Positions 30,251 through 40,167 are shown, numbered from the stretch's first letter. The stretch: DNA of 64,000 nucleotides from Pseudomonas koreensis (GCF_025447595.1 NZ_JAOEJU010000007.1:157778-221777); one strand, 5' to 3'. Made by a program: numbers and translations. The notes: generated from the letters alone by a model not told the origin.

Positions 30251-31235
30251 GCACGGTGGCCGGTTGCGCAGGGCGGCGCTCGAATACGGCATCGCTGAGG
30301 AAGATTGGCTCGACCTGTCCACGGGGCTGGCGCCTTGGCCGTTTCCGGTCCCGGACATCCCGTTGCGGGCCTGGGCGCGCCTGCCGGAGAGCGATGATGG
30401 TCTGGAGCAGGCCGCGTGCGATTACTACGGCGCGGCGCAAGTGCTGCCGGTGGCCGGTTCGCAGATGGCCATCCAGTTGCTGCCGCGTTTGCGCCGGGCT
30501 GGCAAGGTCGGTGTGTTGTCGCCGTGTTATGCCGAGCATGCCGAAGCCTGGCGCCGCAGCGGCTATATCGTGCGTGAAGTGCTGGAGCAGGAGGTCGATT
30601 TTTTCGTAGACAATCTCGATGTGCTGGTGGTGGTCAATCCGAACAATCCCACCGGTCTCAGTCTGACCCCGGCCAGATTGCTCGACTGGCATGCGCGGCT
30701 GGCCCGGCGCGGTGGCTGGCTGGTAGTCGATGAGGCGTTCATGGACAACACGCCGCAACTGAGTCTGGCGCCGCATGCCCATCAAGTGGGTTTGATCGTA
30801 TTGCGTTCGTTCGGCAAGTTTTTCGGTCTGGCCGGTGTGCGGCTGGGGTTCGTGCTGGCCGAGCGCAAGTTGCTCAAATTGCTCGCCGAGCAGGTCGGGC
30901 CATGGGCGGTCAGCGGGCCGACTCGCGTGCTGGGGCAGGCTTGTCTGCGCGACACCGAAGGCCATACCCGCCAGCGCATCCGCAGCGACGAGGCCAGCGA
31001 GCGTTTGGCTTCGCTCCTTGCGCGCAACGGTTTCGAACCGCAGGGCGGTTGCGCGCTTTTTCAGTGGCTGATCACCGAGTCCGCCGCGACGCTGCAAGAC
31101 TTTCTGGCCCGACGCGGCATTCTGGTACGCCTATTTGTGCATAACAGCAGCCTGCGTTTCGGTCTGCCCGCCAATGCCGCTGAAGAAACGCGTCTGGAGC
31201 AGGCGTTGCAAGCTTTCGTCAAGGAAATCCAATGA
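30243..31235 (+). CDS. cobC: Threonine-phosphate decarboxylase (PLP enzyme)
   Basis: Class I/II aminotransferase-fold enzyme of 330 residues that yields aminopropanol phosphate for cobinamide synthesis. It shows the PLP lysine in [16 protein letters not shown] (Lys192), VNPNNPTG for substrate/cofactor binding and VVDEAFMD. Its position next to cobD, which uses its product, supports CobC/CobD-type threonine-P decarboxylase over a histidinol-P aminotransferase. Confidence 0.92.
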   Translation: MLEHGGRLRRAALEYGIAEEDWLDLSTGLAPWPFPVPDIPLRAWARLPESDDGLEQAACDYYGAAQVLPVAGSQMAIQLLPRLRRAGKVGVLSPCYAEHAEAWRRSGYIVREVLEQEVDFFVDNLDVLVVVNPNNPTGLSLTPARLLDWHARLARRGGWLVVDEAFMDNTPQLSLAPHAHQVGLIVLRSFGKFFGLAGVRLGFVLAERKLLKLLAEQVGPWAVSGPTRVLGQACLRDTEGHTRQRIRSDEASERLASLLARNGFEPQGGCALFQWLITESAATLQDFLARRGILVRLFVHNSSLRFGLPANAAEETRLEQALQAFVKEIQ

Positions 31236-32734
31236 CAACCCTGATGGTGCAGGGCACCACCTCCGATGCCGGCAAAAGCACGCTGGTGACGGCGCTCTGC
31301 CGCTGGGCAACCCGTCAGGGCGTTGCCGTGGTGCCGTTCAAACCGCAGAACATGGCGCTCAACAGCGCGGTGACTGCCGACGGCGGCGAAATCGGTCGTG
31401 CGCAAGCGGTGCAGGCCCAAGCGGCGTTTCTCGAACCTCACACCGACATGAATCCGGTGCTGCTCAAACCCAACAGCGACACCGGCGCCCAGGTCATCAT
31501 CCACGGCCGTGCGGTCACCAGCATGAACGCCGTCGCCTATCACGACTACAAAGCCATCGCCATGCAGGCCGTGCTCGCTTCCCACGAGCGTTTGAGCGCC
31601 GCGTATCCGCTGGTGATGGTCGAAGGCGCGGGTTCGCCGGCAGAGATCAATCTGCGTGCCGGCGACATCGCCAACATGGGCTTCGCCGAAGCGGTGGATT
31701 GCCCGGTGCTGTTGATTGCCGACATCAATCGCGGCGGCGTCTTTGCTCATCTGGTGGGCACGCTGGAACTGCTGTCGCCGAGCGAACAGGCACGAGTCAA
31801 AGGCTTCATCATCAACCGGTTTCGCGGTGACATCGCCTTGTTGCAACCGGGCCTCGACTGGCTGGAACAGCGCACCGGCAAACCGGTGGTGGGCGTGCTG
31901 CCGTACGTGCTGGACCTGCATCTGGAAGCCGAGGACGGCATCGACCAGCGCCAGACCGACAAGGCCGAGCAAGTCCTGAAAGTGGTGGTACCGGTACTGC
32001 CGCGCATCAGCAACCACACCGATTTCGATCCGTTGCGCCTGCATCCGCAGGTGGATCTGAAATTCATCGGCCCGGGGCAAGCGATTCCGGCTGCCGACCT
32101 GATCATCCTGCCGGGCTCGAAAAGCGTGCGCAGTGACCTGGCCTATCTGCGCGCCAATGGCTGGGAACCGGCCATCCGCCGTCACCTGCGTTACGGCGGC
32201 AAATTGCTCGGGATCTGCGGCGGTCTGCAAATGCTCGGCGAGCAGGTGCACGATCCGCTGGGCCTTGAAGGCGCGCCGGGTTCCAGCGCCGGTCTGGGGT
32301 TGCTGGCGTTTGAGACACAGCTCGAAGCCGAGAAGCAATTGCGCAATGTGCGCGGACGTCTGGCGCTGGAAGATGCCGAGGTCAGCGGTTATGAAATCCA
32401 TGCCGGCGTGACGACCGGATCTGCGCTGGAAAATGCCGCTGTGCTTCTGGACGACGGTCGCTGCGACGGCGCGCAAAGTCTCGACGGGCAGATTTTCGGC
32501 ACCTACCTGCATGGCCTGTTCGAATCGCCGGCGGCCAGTGCCGCGCTGTTGCGCTGGGCCGGTCTGAACGATGTGCAGGAGGTGGATTACCACGGCCTGC
32601 GCGAGCGCGACATCGAGCGGCTGGCGGATCTGGTGGAGAAGCATCTCGATACCGATCTGTTGTGTGAACTCTGTGGCATCCAGGCTGGATGTGATGGCCT
32701 CTTCGCGGGCAAGCCCGCTCCCACAGGGTGCTGA
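31232..32734 (+). CDS. cobQ: Cobyric acid synthase
   Basis: ATP/glutamine-dependent amidation of four carboxylates of adenosylcobyrinate a,c-diamide. The 500 residues show [12 protein letters not shown] at the N terminus, [13 protein letters not shown], and a C-terminal amidotransferase domain with Cys in [10 protein letters not shown] and His in [10 protein letters not shown]. The start overlaps cobC by ATGA. Odd: the final 13 codons ([13 protein letters not shown], from about 32693) are encoded by a REP element, giving a slightly long C terminus (see findings). Confidence 0.94.
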   Translation: MTTLMVQGTTSDAGKSTLVTALCRWATRQGVAVVPFKPQNMALNSAVTADGGEIGRAQAVQAQAAFLEPHTDMNPVLLKPNSDTGAQVIIHGRAVTSMNAVAYHDYKAIAMQAVLASHERLSAAYPLVMVEGAGSPAEINLRAGDIANMGFAEAVDCPVLLIADINRGGVFAHLVGTLELLSPSEQARVKGFIINRFRGDIALLQPGLDWLEQRTGKPVVGVLPYVLDLHLEAEDGIDQRQTDKAEQVLKVVVPVLPRISNHTDFDPLRLHPQVDLKFIGPGQAIPAADLIILPGSKSVRSDLAYLRANGWEPAIRRHLRYGGKLLGICGGLQMLGEQVHDPLGLEGAPGSSAGLGLLAFETQLEAEKQLRNVRGRLALEDAEVSGYEIHAGVTTGSALENAAVLLDDGRCDGAQSLDGQIFGTYLHGLFESPAASAALLRWAGLNDVQEVDYHGLRERDIERLADLVEKHLDTDLLCELCGIQAGCDGLFAGKPAPTGC

Positions 32735-32796
32735 GTGTACTCAAATGCCATGCTTGGCCTAAATCCATTGTGGGAGCGGGCTTGCCCGCGAAGAGG
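32698..32796. repeat. Paired REP elements overlapping the cobQ stop
   Basis: A perfect 28-nt inverted repeat: left arm 32698-32725 and right arm 32769-32796, 43 bases apart. The left arm lies within the end of cobQ. It breaks the otherwise overlapping cob gene chain, leaving 98 bases before cobU, and could stabilise upstream mRNA or reduce downstream expression. Confidence 0.93.
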
Positions 32797-32832
32797 TCAG
32801 TTGTTTCAACGAATTTTTTTCAGGATGCCCCC

Positions 32833-33354
32833 ATGCTCCAGTTGATCCTCGGCGGCGCCCGCTCTGGCAAAAGTCGTCTGGCCGAAAAACTCGCCACTGA
32901 CAGCGCACTCGCCGTCACTTACATCGCTACCAGTCAGCCGCTGGATGGCGAGATGAATGAGCGCGTCGCTCACCATCGCGCCCGCCGTCCCGCTGAATGG
33001 GCTCTGATCGAAGAGCCGCTGGAACTGGCCCGTGTCCTGCGCGAAAACGCCGGTCCCGAGCGTTGCCTGCTGGTGGATTGCCTGACGCTGTGGCTGACCA
33101 ATCTGCTGATGCTCGACGACGCCGAACGCCTCGCCGCCGAACGCGAAGCCCTGCTCGAATGCCTGGCGTCGCTGCCGGGTGAAATCATTTTTGTCAGCAA
33201 CGAGACCGGAATGGGTGTCGTGCCGCTGGGCGAATTGACTCGCCGCTATGTCGATGAAGCCGGTTGGCTGCATCAAGCTCTGGCCGAGCGTTGTCAGCGA
33301 GTCGTCCTGACGGTCGCCGGCCTGCCCCTGACTCTGAAAGGACCTGCGTTATGA
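32833..33354 (+). CDS. cobU: Adenosylcobinamide kinase / adenosylcobinamide-phosphate guanylyltransferase
   Basis: Bifunctional enzyme making AdoCbi-GDP. 173 residues beginning [18 protein letters not shown], the P-loop, with [16 protein letters not shown] containing the guanylylated histidine region and [10 protein letters not shown] further on. AGGATG lies before the ATG. Named cobP in the Pseudomonas denitrificans scheme. Confidence 0.95.
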   Translation: MLQLILGGARSGKSRLAEKLATDSALAVTYIATSQPLDGEMNERVAHHRARRPAEWALIEEPLELARVLRENAGPERCLLVDCLTLWLTNLLMLDDAERLAAEREALLECLASLPGEIIFVSNETGMGVVPLGELTRRYVDEAGWLHQALAERCQRVVLTVAGLPLTLKGPAL

Positions 33355-34406
33355 CTCAAGCCTGGTGGCTGAACCCGTGCAAACCGGTGGATACGAACGC
33401 CGTTGAAAACGCCGCGGCGCGTCAACAGCAATTGACCAAACCCGCCGGCTCCCTCGGGCAGCTCGAATCGGTGGCGGTGCAACTGGCCGGATTGCAGGGC
33501 CAGGTCAAGCCGACACTGGATCAAGTCTGGATCACGATTTTTGCCGGCGACCATGGCGTTGTCGCCGAAGGGGTTTCCGCGTTCCCGCAGGAAGTCACCG
33601 GGCAGATGCTGCTGAATTTCGTCAGCGGCGGCGCGGCGATCAGCGTGCTGGCGCGGCAACTCGGCGCGCAGCTGGAAGTGGTGGATCTGGGCACGGTGAA
33701 GCCGTCGTTGAACCTGCCGGGCGTGCGTCACCTGAACATCGGCCCGGGCACGGCGAATTTCGCCAAGGGCGCGGCGATGACTCAGGCCCAGGGCGAACTC
33801 GCCTTGCAGGGCGGTCGCGACAGCGTGCTGCGTGCGAAGGCGGCGGGTGCGCAATTGTTCATCGGCGGCGAAATGGGCATCGGTAACACCACGGCCGCCA
33901 GTGCGCTGGCCTGTGCGCTGCTCGATTGCCCGGTGGCGCATCTGACCGGTCCTGGCACCGGACTGAATGCCGAAGGCGTCAGCCACAAGGCGCAGGTGAT
34001 CGAGCGGGCGCTGGCACTGCACGCGGCGCAGCGTGGCGACGCGTTGCAGACCCTGTTCAATCTCGGCGGCTTCGAGATTGCGGCTTTGGTTGGCGCGTAT
34101 CTCGCGTGTGCTCAGGAAGGTGTGGCGGTGCTGGTGGACGGTTTCATCTGCACCGTCGCGGCGCTGGTGGCAGTACGCCTGAATCCGGCCTGCCGTGAGT
34201 GGCTGCTGTTCGGTCATCGCGGTGCGGAGCCGGGTCATCGCCATGTGCTGGAAACCCTTGGCGCTGAGCCGCTGCTCGAACTGGGTCTGCGTCTGGGCGA
34301 GGGCAGTGGCGCGGCGCTGGCGGTGCCCTTGTTGCGTCTGGCCTGCGACCTGCACGGGCAGATGGCGACCTTTGCCGAAGCAGCGGTGGCGGATCGCCCG
34401 GCATGA
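33351..34406 (+). CDS. cobT: Nicotinate-nucleotide-dimethylbenzimidazole phosphoribosyltransferase
   Basis: Activates DMB to alpha-ribazole phosphate. 351 residues with [29 protein letters not shown] and [10 protein letters not shown], the family signatures. Start overlaps cobU by ATGA. Called cobU in the P. denitrificans nomenclature, hence label differences between databases. Confidence 0.95.
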   Translation: MTQAWWLNPCKPVDTNAVENAAARQQQLTKPAGSLGQLESVAVQLAGLQGQVKPTLDQVWITIFAGDHGVVAEGVSAFPQEVTGQMLLNFVSGGAAISVLARQLGAQLEVVDLGTVKPSLNLPGVRHLNIGPGTANFAKGAAMTQAQGELALQGGRDSVLRAKAAGAQLFIGGEMGIGNTTAASALACALLDCPVAHLTGPGTGLNAEGVSHKAQVIERALALHAAQRGDALQTLFNLGGFEIAALVGAYLACAQEGVAVLVDGFICTVAALVAVRLNPACREWLLFGHRGAEPGHRHVLETLGAEPLLELGLRLGEGSGAALAVPLLRLACDLHGQMATFAEAAVADRPA

Positions 34407-34978
34407 CTTTGCGTCTGGGTCTGCTGCGCCACGGTGAAACCGAACTCGGCGGAGGCCTGCGCGGCAGCCTCGACGATGCGTTGACCGAAAAAGGCTGGGC
34501 GCAGATGCGTGAGGCGGTGAGCGGGCAGGGGCCGTGGGATCGGCTGGTCAGTTCGCCGTTGCAGCGTTGCTCGCGATTCGCTGATGAGTTGGGCGCGCAG
34601 CTAGGTCTGCCGGTATCTCTGGACAAGAATCTGCAAGAGCTGCATTTCGGTGCCTGGGAAGGGCAGAGCGCCGCGGCACTGATGGAAACAGATGCCGAAG
34701 CGCTCGGTCTGTTCTGGGCTGATCCGTATGGATTTACCCCGCCGCAGGGTGAGCCGGTCAGCGATTTTTCGGTACGGGTGCTGGCGGCGGTGATGCGACT
34801 GCACGCGGCGCACGCCGGTGAGCGGGTGTTGTTGGTCAGCCATGGCGGCGTGATGCGTCTGCTGCTGGCGCGGGCCCGTGGTTTGCCTCGCGAACAACTG
34901 CTCAATGTCGAAGTCGGCCACGGCGCGCTGTTTTCGCTGATCGTCGAAGCAGACGGTTCGCTCAGGGAAGTCTGCTGA
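34403..34978 (+). CDS. Alpha-ribazole phosphatase-like histidine phosphatase
   Basis: 191 residues of the histidine phosphatase (phosphoglycerate mutase-like) superfamily: [11 protein letters not shown] holds the phosphorylated His, [10 protein letters not shown] the following conserved Glu, and [10 protein letters not shown] the second His. Between cobT and cobS it is best read as alpha-ribazole-5'-phosphate phosphatase (enteric CobC, a name also used for the decarboxylase, so no symbol is given). Overlaps cobT by ATGA. Confidence 0.88.
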   Translation: MTLRLGLLRHGETELGGGLRGSLDDALTEKGWAQMREAVSGQGPWDRLVSSPLQRCSRFADELGAQLGLPVSLDKNLQELHFGAWEGQSAAALMETDAEALGLFWADPYGFTPPQGEPVSDFSVRVLAAVMRLHAAHAGERVLLVSHGGVMRLLLARARGLPREQLLNVEVGHGALFSLIVEADGSLREVC

Positions 34979-34979
34979 C

Positions 34980-35711
34980 ATGCTGCCCCTGTGGATCGCC
35001 CTGCAATTTCTCAGCAGCCTGCCGATTCGTCTGCCGGGCATGCCGGCGCCTGAACAGCTCGGGCGCTCGCTGCTGTTCTATCCGCTGGTGGGCTTGCTGT
35101 TCGGCGTGATTCTTTGGGCGCTGAACATTGCGTTGGCGGGCGCGCCATTGCTGTTGCACGCGGCGCTGTTGCTGACAGTGTGGGTGCTGCTCAGCGGCGC
35201 GTTGCACCTCGATGGGTTGGCGGACAGCGCCGATGCCTGGCTCGGCGGCTTCGGTGATCGCGAGCGTACGCTGACGATCATGAAGGATCCACGCAGCGGG
35301 CCGATCGCGGTGGTGACGCTGGTGCTGGTGTTGCTGCTCAAGTTCGCCGCGTTGCTGGCCTTGATCGAACAGCAGCAGGGCATGGCATTGATCATCGTGC
35401 CGCTGATCGGGCGAGCGGCGCTGCTCGGATTGTTCCTTACCACAACCTATGTCCGCGCTGGTGGATTGGGGCAGGCGCTGGCCGATCATCTGCCACGCAA
35501 AAAGGGTTGGCAGGTGCTGGCGGTGAGTGCGGCGGCGTGTGTGGTGATCGCCGGGTTCAACGCTGTCGTGGCGTTGCTGCTGGCGGTCGTCGTGTTCATC
35601 TGGCTGCGGCATCTGATGGTGCGGCGACTTGGTGGAACCACCGGTGATACGGCCGGTGCCTTGCTGGAATTGCTGGAGATGTCACTGCTGGTCGGGCTGG
35701 CCTTGTTTTGA
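34980..35711 (+). CDS. cobS: Adenosylcobinamide-GDP ribazoletransferase (cobalamin synthase)
   Basis: Membrane enzyme joining AdoCbi-GDP with alpha-ribazole (phosphate) to make adenosylcobalamin. 243 residues, about six TM helices, with LHLDGLADSADAWLGG and KDPRSGPI, the Mg-binding acidic motif region. One base separates it from the phosphatase stop. Last gene of the cob operon (cobV in P. denitrificans). Confidence 0.94.
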   Translation: MLPLWIALQFLSSLPIRLPGMPAPEQLGRSLLFYPLVGLLFGVILWALNIALAGAPLLLHAALLLTVWVLLSGALHLDGLADSADAWLGGFGDRERTLTIMKDPRSGPIAVVTLVLVLLLKFAALLALIEQQQGMALIIVPLIGRAALLGLFLTTTYVRAGGLGQALADHLPRKKGWQVLAVSAAACVVIAGFNAVVALLLAVVVFIWLRHLMVRRLGGTTGDTAGALLELLEMSLLVGLALF

Positions 35712-35748
35712 TAAGTAACTTTGATCTGTAACTTGATTTAACACAGTC

Positions 35749-35764
35749 GCGGGTATATACACGC
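35749..35764. promoter_or_regulatory. Palindromic operator at the marR start
   Basis: GCGGGTATATACACGC differs by one base from the perfect palindrome before the next gene. Its TATATA (35754-35759) can serve as a -10 box with TTGATT (35733-35738) as a -35 (15-bp spacing). Confidence 0.7.
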
Positions 35765-35767
35765 ATC

Positions 35768-36172
35768 ATGCTTCCTTCTCAGTGTTTGTGCACCAACCTG
35801 CGTCGCGCCGCGCGTGGCGTCAGCAGGCATTACGACGGCGCTCTCGACGGCTTCGGGATCAACGTTGCCCAGTATTCTTTGCTGTGCAACCTGCAACGGC
35901 TGGATCAGCCGAGCATTTCCGAACTGGCCGAAGCGATGGGCCTGGATCGCAGCACCCTCGGGCGCAATCTGCGGGTGCTGGAAGGCGAGGGCCTGGTGGC
36001 GCTGGCCGAGGGCGAAGACATGCGCAACCGCATCGTCCGGCTCACCGAAACCGGTGCTCAACGCCTGGCAGCGGCCCTGCCGGCCTGGGAAGCGGCGCAA
36101 CAGCGGTTAATCGACCGACTGGGTGCCGAGAAGCGTGAAACCTTGCTGCGGCTATTGGATGAACTGGCCTGA
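35768..36172 (+). CDS. MarR family transcriptional regulator
   Basis: 134 residues with the MarR winged helix: ALDGFGINVAQYSLLCNL, ISELAEAMGLDRSTLGRNLRVLE (recognition helix) and the wing GEDMRNRIVRLTE. The ATG lies only four bases after the operator and has no Shine-Dalgarno sequence, so the mRNA may be leaderless. It probably represses itself and the downstream MFS gene, whose promoter has the same palindrome. Ligand unknown. Confidence 0.9.
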   Translation: MLPSQCLCTNLRRAARGVSRHYDGALDGFGINVAQYSLLCNLQRLDQPSISELAEAMGLDRSTLGRNLRVLEGEGLVALAEGEDMRNRIVRLTETGAQRLAAALPAWEAAQQRLIDRLGAEKRETLLRLLDELA

Positions 36173-36194
36173 GGGCCGGTTTTTCCGAATCTAA

Positions 36195-36210
36195 GCGGGT
36201 ATATACCCGC
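36195..36210. promoter_or_regulatory. Perfect 16-bp palindromic operator before the MFS gene
   Basis: GCGGGTATATACCCGC is fully self-complementary and starts 31 bases before the MFS ATG. It is the likely binding site of the adjacent MarR protein. Confidence 0.8.
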
Positions 36211-36225
36211 GACTGGAGAATAACA

Positions 36226-37434
36226 ATGAGTTCGATGTGGCGTACGTGCGGGTGGGTGTTGCTGGGGAGTGCGCTGATTCTGGCGTTGTCATTGGGCGTG
36301 CGGCACGGTTTCGGATTGTTTCTGTCGCCGATGAGCGCCCAGTTTGGCTGGGGCCGTGAGGTGTTCGCCTTCGCCATCGCCTTGCAGAACCTGATCTGGG
36401 GTCTGGCGCAACCGTTTACCGGCGCATTGGCCGACCGCTTTGGCGCGGCAAAAGTGGTGCTGATCGGCGGTGTGCTCTACGCCTTGGGCCTGGTGTTCAT
36501 GGGCCTCTCGGAAACGGCGCTGGGCCTGTCCCTGAGTGCTGGTCTGTTGATTGGCATCGGTCTGTCCGGCACCTCGTTCTCGGTCATCCTCGGTGTGGTC
36601 GGCCGCGCTGTGCCGCCGGAAAAACGCAGCATGGGCATGGGCATCGCCAGTGCCGCCGGTTCTTTCGGCCAGTTCGCCATGCTGCCGGGCACCCTAGGAC
36701 TGATCGGCTGGCTGGGCTGGTCGGCGGCGTTGCTGGTGCTGGGCCTGTTGGTGGCGCTAATCGTGCCGCTGGTGAGCATGCTCAAGGACAAACCGCTGCC
36801 GGTGCTCGGCCATGAGCAAACCCTGTCTGAAGCCCTGCGCGAGGCGTGCTCGCATTCCGGGTTCTGGCTGCTGGCGTTCGGTTTTTTCGTCTGCGGATTT
36901 CAGGTGGTGTTCATCGGTGTGCATCTGCCGGCGTATCTGGTCGATCAGCATTTGCCGGCCAGTGTCGGCACCACGGTGCTGGCGTTGATCGGTCTGTTCA
37001 ATATCTTCGGCACTTACACCGCCGGTTGGCTCGGCGGGCGGATGTCCAAGCCGCGTCTGCTGACCGGGTTGTATCTGTTGCGCGCCGTGGTCATCGTGCT
37101 GTTCCTGTGGCTGCCGGTGACGACGACCTCGGCCTATCTGTTCGGCATGGCCGTGGGCTTCCTGTGGTTGTCGACGGTGCCGTTGACCAACGGTACGGTG
37201 GCGACCTTGTTTGGTGTGCGAAATCTGTCCATGCTCGGCGGTATCGTGTTCCTGTTCCATCAGTTGGGTTCGTTCCTCGGCGGCTGGCTGGGCGGGGTGG
37301 TGTATGACCGGACCGGGAGTTATGACTTGATCTGGCAAGTGGCGATTCTTTTGAGCCTGCTGGCAGCCGCGCTGAACTGGCCGGTGCGCGAGCGTCCGGT
37401 CGAGCGCCTGCAACCGCGTGCGAGCGCTGCATGA
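36226..37434 (+). CDS. MFS transporter
   Basis: 402 residues, about 12 TM helices. GVRHGFGLFLSPMS, ALADRFGAAKVV (the loop 2-3 MFS motif) and VGRAVPPEKRSMGMG support a major facilitator, of the monocarboxylate/OFA-like or drug-exporter type; substrate unknown. GGAGA precedes the ATG at 7 nt. Likely controlled by the MarR gene. The stop overlaps a 40-codon gene. Confidence 0.9.
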   Translation: MSSMWRTCGWVLLGSALILALSLGVRHGFGLFLSPMSAQFGWGREVFAFAIALQNLIWGLAQPFTGALADRFGAAKVVLIGGVLYALGLVFMGLSETALGLSLSAGLLIGIGLSGTSFSVILGVVGRAVPPEKRSMGMGIASAAGSFGQFAMLPGTLGLIGWLGWSAALLVLGLLVALIVPLVSMLKDKPLPVLGHEQTLSEALREACSHSGFWLLAFGFFVCGFQVVFIGVHLPAYLVDQHLPASVGTTVLALIGLFNIFGTYTAGWLGGRMSKPRLLTGLYLLRAVVIVLFLWLPVTTTSAYLFGMAVGFLWLSTVPLTNGTVATLFGVRNLSMLGGIVFLFHQLGSFLGGWLGGVVYDRTGSYDLIWQVAILLSLLAAALNWPVRERPVERLQPRASAA

Positions 37435-37553
37435 ACCGTTTCTGGCCGCAGATCGTCATCACCGCACTCGGCGCCGCGTTGCTGGCGCTGGTGTGGTGGG
37501 GCTGGCATCAGGGCGGGCTGGCGCTGATGCAATTGGGCATGGGCGCTTGCTAG
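37431..37553 (+). CDS. 40-residue single-pass membrane peptide
   Basis: ATG overlaps the MFS TGA (ATGA) and reads 40 codons to [23 protein letters not shown] then VWWGWHQGG and a short tail ending GMGAC. It has one hydrophobic helix with Trp residues at its end. The coupling and Pseudomonas-like codon use (GC-rich third positions) suggest it is real and works with the transporter, perhaps as a small accessory subunit. No homologue recognised. Confidence 0.6.
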   Translation: MNRFWPQIVITALGAALLALVWWGWHQGGLALMQLGMGAC

Positions 37554-37608
37554 ACCGGCGGGAGGGCGAGTAACGTCGAGGTCTGACGATTGCTCAAGGA
37601 TGCCCGAC

Positions 37609-38169
37609 ATGCTCAAGCGCTGGTGTGCTGTTCCCGCGTTGCTGATGGCGTTGACCGGACTGGCCCAGGCCGCGGACTGTCCGGATCTGTTGCAAGGTTC
37701 GTTGCCCAAGTTGCGGGCCAAGGAATCCATCGACCTGTGTCAGCGCTACGCCGACAAACCGCTGGTGGTGATCAATACCGCCAGCTTCTGTGGTTTCGCG
37801 CCGCAGTTCGAGGGGCTCGAAGCGCTCAATCAGCGCTACAAGGCCCAGGGCCTGGAAATGCTCGGCGTGCCGTCCAATGACTTCAAGCAGGAGTCCAAGG
37901 ACAGCGCCGAGACCGCCAAGGTCTGCTACGCCAACTACGGCGTGACGTTCACCATGACCGAGCCACAGAAGGTCCGGGGTGACGATGCCACTCACTTGTT
38001 CCAGGTGCTGGCCAAGCAGAGCAGCGCGCCGAAGTGGAATTTCTACAAATACGTCATCGATCGCCAGGGCAAGGTGATTGCCAACTTCTCCAGCCTGACC
38101 AAGCCGGATGATCCGGAGTTTCTGGCGGCCATCGAGAAAGCCATTGCCTCCAAACCGCTGAAACCCTGA
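37609..38169 (+). CDS. Periplasmic glutathione peroxidase-like thiol peroxidase
   Basis: 186 residues from MLKRWCAV (AAGGA at 8 nt; the ATG at 37600 overlaps that site). A signal peptide ends near [20 protein letters not shown] carries the catalytic cysteine (Cys61) of the GPx family; GVPSNDF and WNFYKYVID with the catalytic Trp/Asn follow. Export suggests a role against periplasmic peroxides, with an unknown reductant. Synteny with PA1287. Confidence 0.9.
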   Translation: MLKRWCAVPALLMALTGLAQAADCPDLLQGSLPKLRAKESIDLCQRYADKPLVVINTASFCGFAPQFEGLEALNQRYKAQGLEMLGVPSNDFKQESKDSAETAKVCYANYGVTFTMTEPQKVRGDDATHLFQVLAKQSSAPKWNFYKYVIDRQGKVIANFSSLTKPDDPEFLAAIEKAIASKPLKP

Positions 38170-38174
38170 TCGAC

Positions 38175-38225
38175 GCCCATTAAAAAGCCCCGCCTCTGTG
38201 AAGAGAGCGGGGCTTTTTAATGGGC
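38175..38225. terminator. Strong bidirectional terminator
   Basis: Perfect 19-bp arms at 38175-38193 and 38207-38225 (GCCCATTAAAAAGCCCCGC and complement), with A/T runs built in on both sides, between the convergent peroxidase and fadL genes. Confidence 0.95.
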
Positions 38226-38266
38226 GAGGCCTCAAATGGTAAAGAGCTCAGCCTCGCCGTGCAGCA

Positions 38267-39538
38267 TCAGAAGCGGTAGGTTGCGCCGACACCGAAGCCG
38301 TTTGCCGAGTTTTCATACTGCGAGTTGTAGCTCTGGCCACGATCGTTTTCGTTGCGGATGTTGACCTTCTCTTCCTTCAGGTACGAGTAGGCAACGTCGA
38401 TGGTCAGGTCTTCGGTCGGGCTCCAGCCGGCACCGATGCTGAAGATGGTCCGGTCGCCGGTCGGGATACGTGGCGAACGGTCGACGTTGTTGGTCGGCGA
38501 CTGGTCGAAGGTCAGGCCGGTACGCAGTACCCATTCCTTGTTCAGCTGGTAGGAGGTACCGATGGCGTAAGCCCAGGTGTCATGCCAGTTCTGTTCTTCG
38601 GTGATCTCGCCGAACTGGCCAGCCAGCAGAGGCTGTACGCCGGAGTTCTTGACGGTGATCTTTTCCAGCTGGCTCCAGCGGGTCCAGGTGGTACCGGCGT
38701 AGACGTTCCAGCGATCGTTGATCGCCTGAGTGACCGAGAGGTCCACGGATTCAGGTGTGGTGATCTTCAGTGAAGCATCGTATTTCTGGTTCGCACCCAG
38801 GCCGATCGCGCCCAGCACACCGTAGTTGACCTTGGTGTTGCCTTCGAGCTTGTAGTCGACTTTCGAGTGGTAGGTCAGACCCAGGCGAGTGGTGTCGGTA
38901 GCCTGTACCAGCACGCCGATGTTGTAGCCCAGTGCGGTGTCGTCACCCTTGATCTTGACCTTGCCGTCCGGCGCAGCCTGAGTGATCGACAGGTTGGATT
39001 CCAGCGCACCGTCGATGCGGTTGATGGTCGGACCGAAACCGATCGACACCACGTCGTTGAACTTGTAGCTGACGGTTGGCTGGAAGGTAATGACTTGGAC
39101 TTCGGACTTGCTGCCGAAGTAACGGCCGGCGAAGCCGTTTTCATAATCGGTAATCAGGCCGAAGGGTACGTACACACCCAGGCCGAATGCCCAATGCTCG
39201 TCGATCGGCTTGACGTAGTAGCCCATAGGTACGGAGGTGAAGGGCACCATATCGCCTTTGTTGCTGCCGCCGTTAGGGCTGGAGCTGCCATCGCTGATAT
39301 CGGTTTTTGCGTCGAGGAATGCAACACCGCCAGTGACTTGTTCGCGCGTGATGCGCGACATGCCGGCAGGGTTGCCGTAAACAGTACTTGCGTCGTCGGC
39401 AGAAGAAGATCGCCCGGCGTACCCAGTCCCCATCCCGCTGATGCTGTGTTCGTTGATGGCAAAGCCAGCTGCGAAGATCTGGGTGGATGCCACGGTTACG
39501 GCAAGGCTAAGGGTGGTTTTGAGCATGACTTTTTTCAT
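38267..39538 (-). CDS. fadL: Outer-membrane long-chain fatty acid/hydrocarbon transporter, FadL family
   Basis: 423 residues with a signal peptide (cut near IFAAG), then the FadL N-terminal hatch GFAINEHSISGMGTGYAGRSS with DDASTVYGNPAG, many beta strands of a 14-strand barrel, and a C-terminal phenylalanine (GVGATYRF) required for outer-membrane assembly. AGGAG lies 8 nt before the ATG. It is the PA1288 counterpart and should take up long-chain fatty acids or similar hydrophobic substrates. Confidence 0.92.
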   Translation of the reverse strand: MKKVMLKTTLSLAVTVASTQIFAAGFAINEHSISGMGTGYAGRSSSADDASTVYGNPAGMSRITREQVTGGVAFLDAKTDISDGSSSPNGGSNKGDMVPFTSVPMGYYVKPIDEHWAFGLGVYVPFGLITDYENGFAGRYFGSKSEVQVITFQPTVSYKFNDVVSIGFGPTINRIDGALESNLSITQAAPDGKVKIKGDDTALGYNIGVLVQATDTTRLGLTYHSKVDYKLEGNTKVNYGVLGAIGLGANQKYDASLKITTPESVDLSVTQAINDRWNVYAGTTWTRWSQLEKITVKNSGVQPLLAGQFGEITEEQNWHDTWAYAIGTSYQLNKEWVLRTGLTFDQSPTNNVDRSPRIPTGDRTIFSIGAGWSPTEDLTIDVAYSYLKEEKVNIRNENDRGQSYNSQYENSANGFGVGATYRF

Positions 39539-39684
39539 TATTAGAACTCCTGGTGATCACCGGGGCGAAAATTACCAACATTTTCGTCCCGGCGCTATAG
39601 TCCGTATGGCTTGATTTAGAGCGGTTTTGTAGGACAATCCGACCAGATTCGCTACTCGTTGGGCGATGTTGCGAAACCGGTGGG

Positions 39685-40167
39685 TCAGCAAGCGACCTGA
39701 TTCAGCGGTGAAACACAGGTTTGCCAGGCGCAGGTGAAATCACGAAGACGACCTTGCGGCTGGAAGGTCTGACGCCAGATGCGCGCCATGCCCAGCAGAT
39801 CGTCCGGCTCGGGGAGGACAGGGTTTTGTTCTTCCACCAGCAGCCAGGCGATGGCTGTGGCGTAACGCAGGTTGACGGTCAGTTCCAGGTGCGGGCCGCT
39901 GAGGAAGGCATGCTGGCTGGCGAGGCCGCGCACCAGGCTGGCACGTTCCGGATCCAGTGCAAGGTAATGATCCCAGAGGGCCTGGTGACGGTGTTCGGCA
40001 ATCCGGTACAGGCCGTGGCCACGGCGGTCATGCAGGGCGGAACCGAGGGCGGACTGGCTGGCGGCAATGCCCAGCAACAGGGATTCGGCAGTTGCGCAGT
40101 GGCGTCCCAGGTAGATCAGCGTAGGACGGATCACATAGCGGCACAGTTCGCTGGCAGCGATACCCAT
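39685..40167 (-). CDS. Hypothetical protein (160 aa), DUF-type
   Basis: 160 residues beginning MGIAASELCRYVIRPTL. Soluble, mostly alpha-helical by composition, with three cysteines near RHCATAES and FTCAWQTC. No known domain recognised. GAGGG precedes the ATG. Codon usage is native. It lies upstream of fadL on the same strand with a 146-base gap, corresponding in place to PA1289; a link with lipid uptake is possible but only by position. Confidence 0.75.
   Translation of the reverse strand: MGIAASELCRYVIRPTLIYLGRHCATAESLLLGIAASQSALGSALHDRRGHGLYRIAEHRHQALWDHYLALDPERASLVRGLASQHAFLSGPHLELTVNLRYATAIAWLLVEEQNPVLPEPDDLLGMARIWRQTFQPQGRLRDFTCAWQTCVSPLNQVAC

Noticed and set aside
32698..32796. REP/BIME arrays as possible CRISPR repeats
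   Set aside because: Each locus is one inverted pair with no regularly spaced direct repeats or cas genes; no CRISPR array anywhere in the window.
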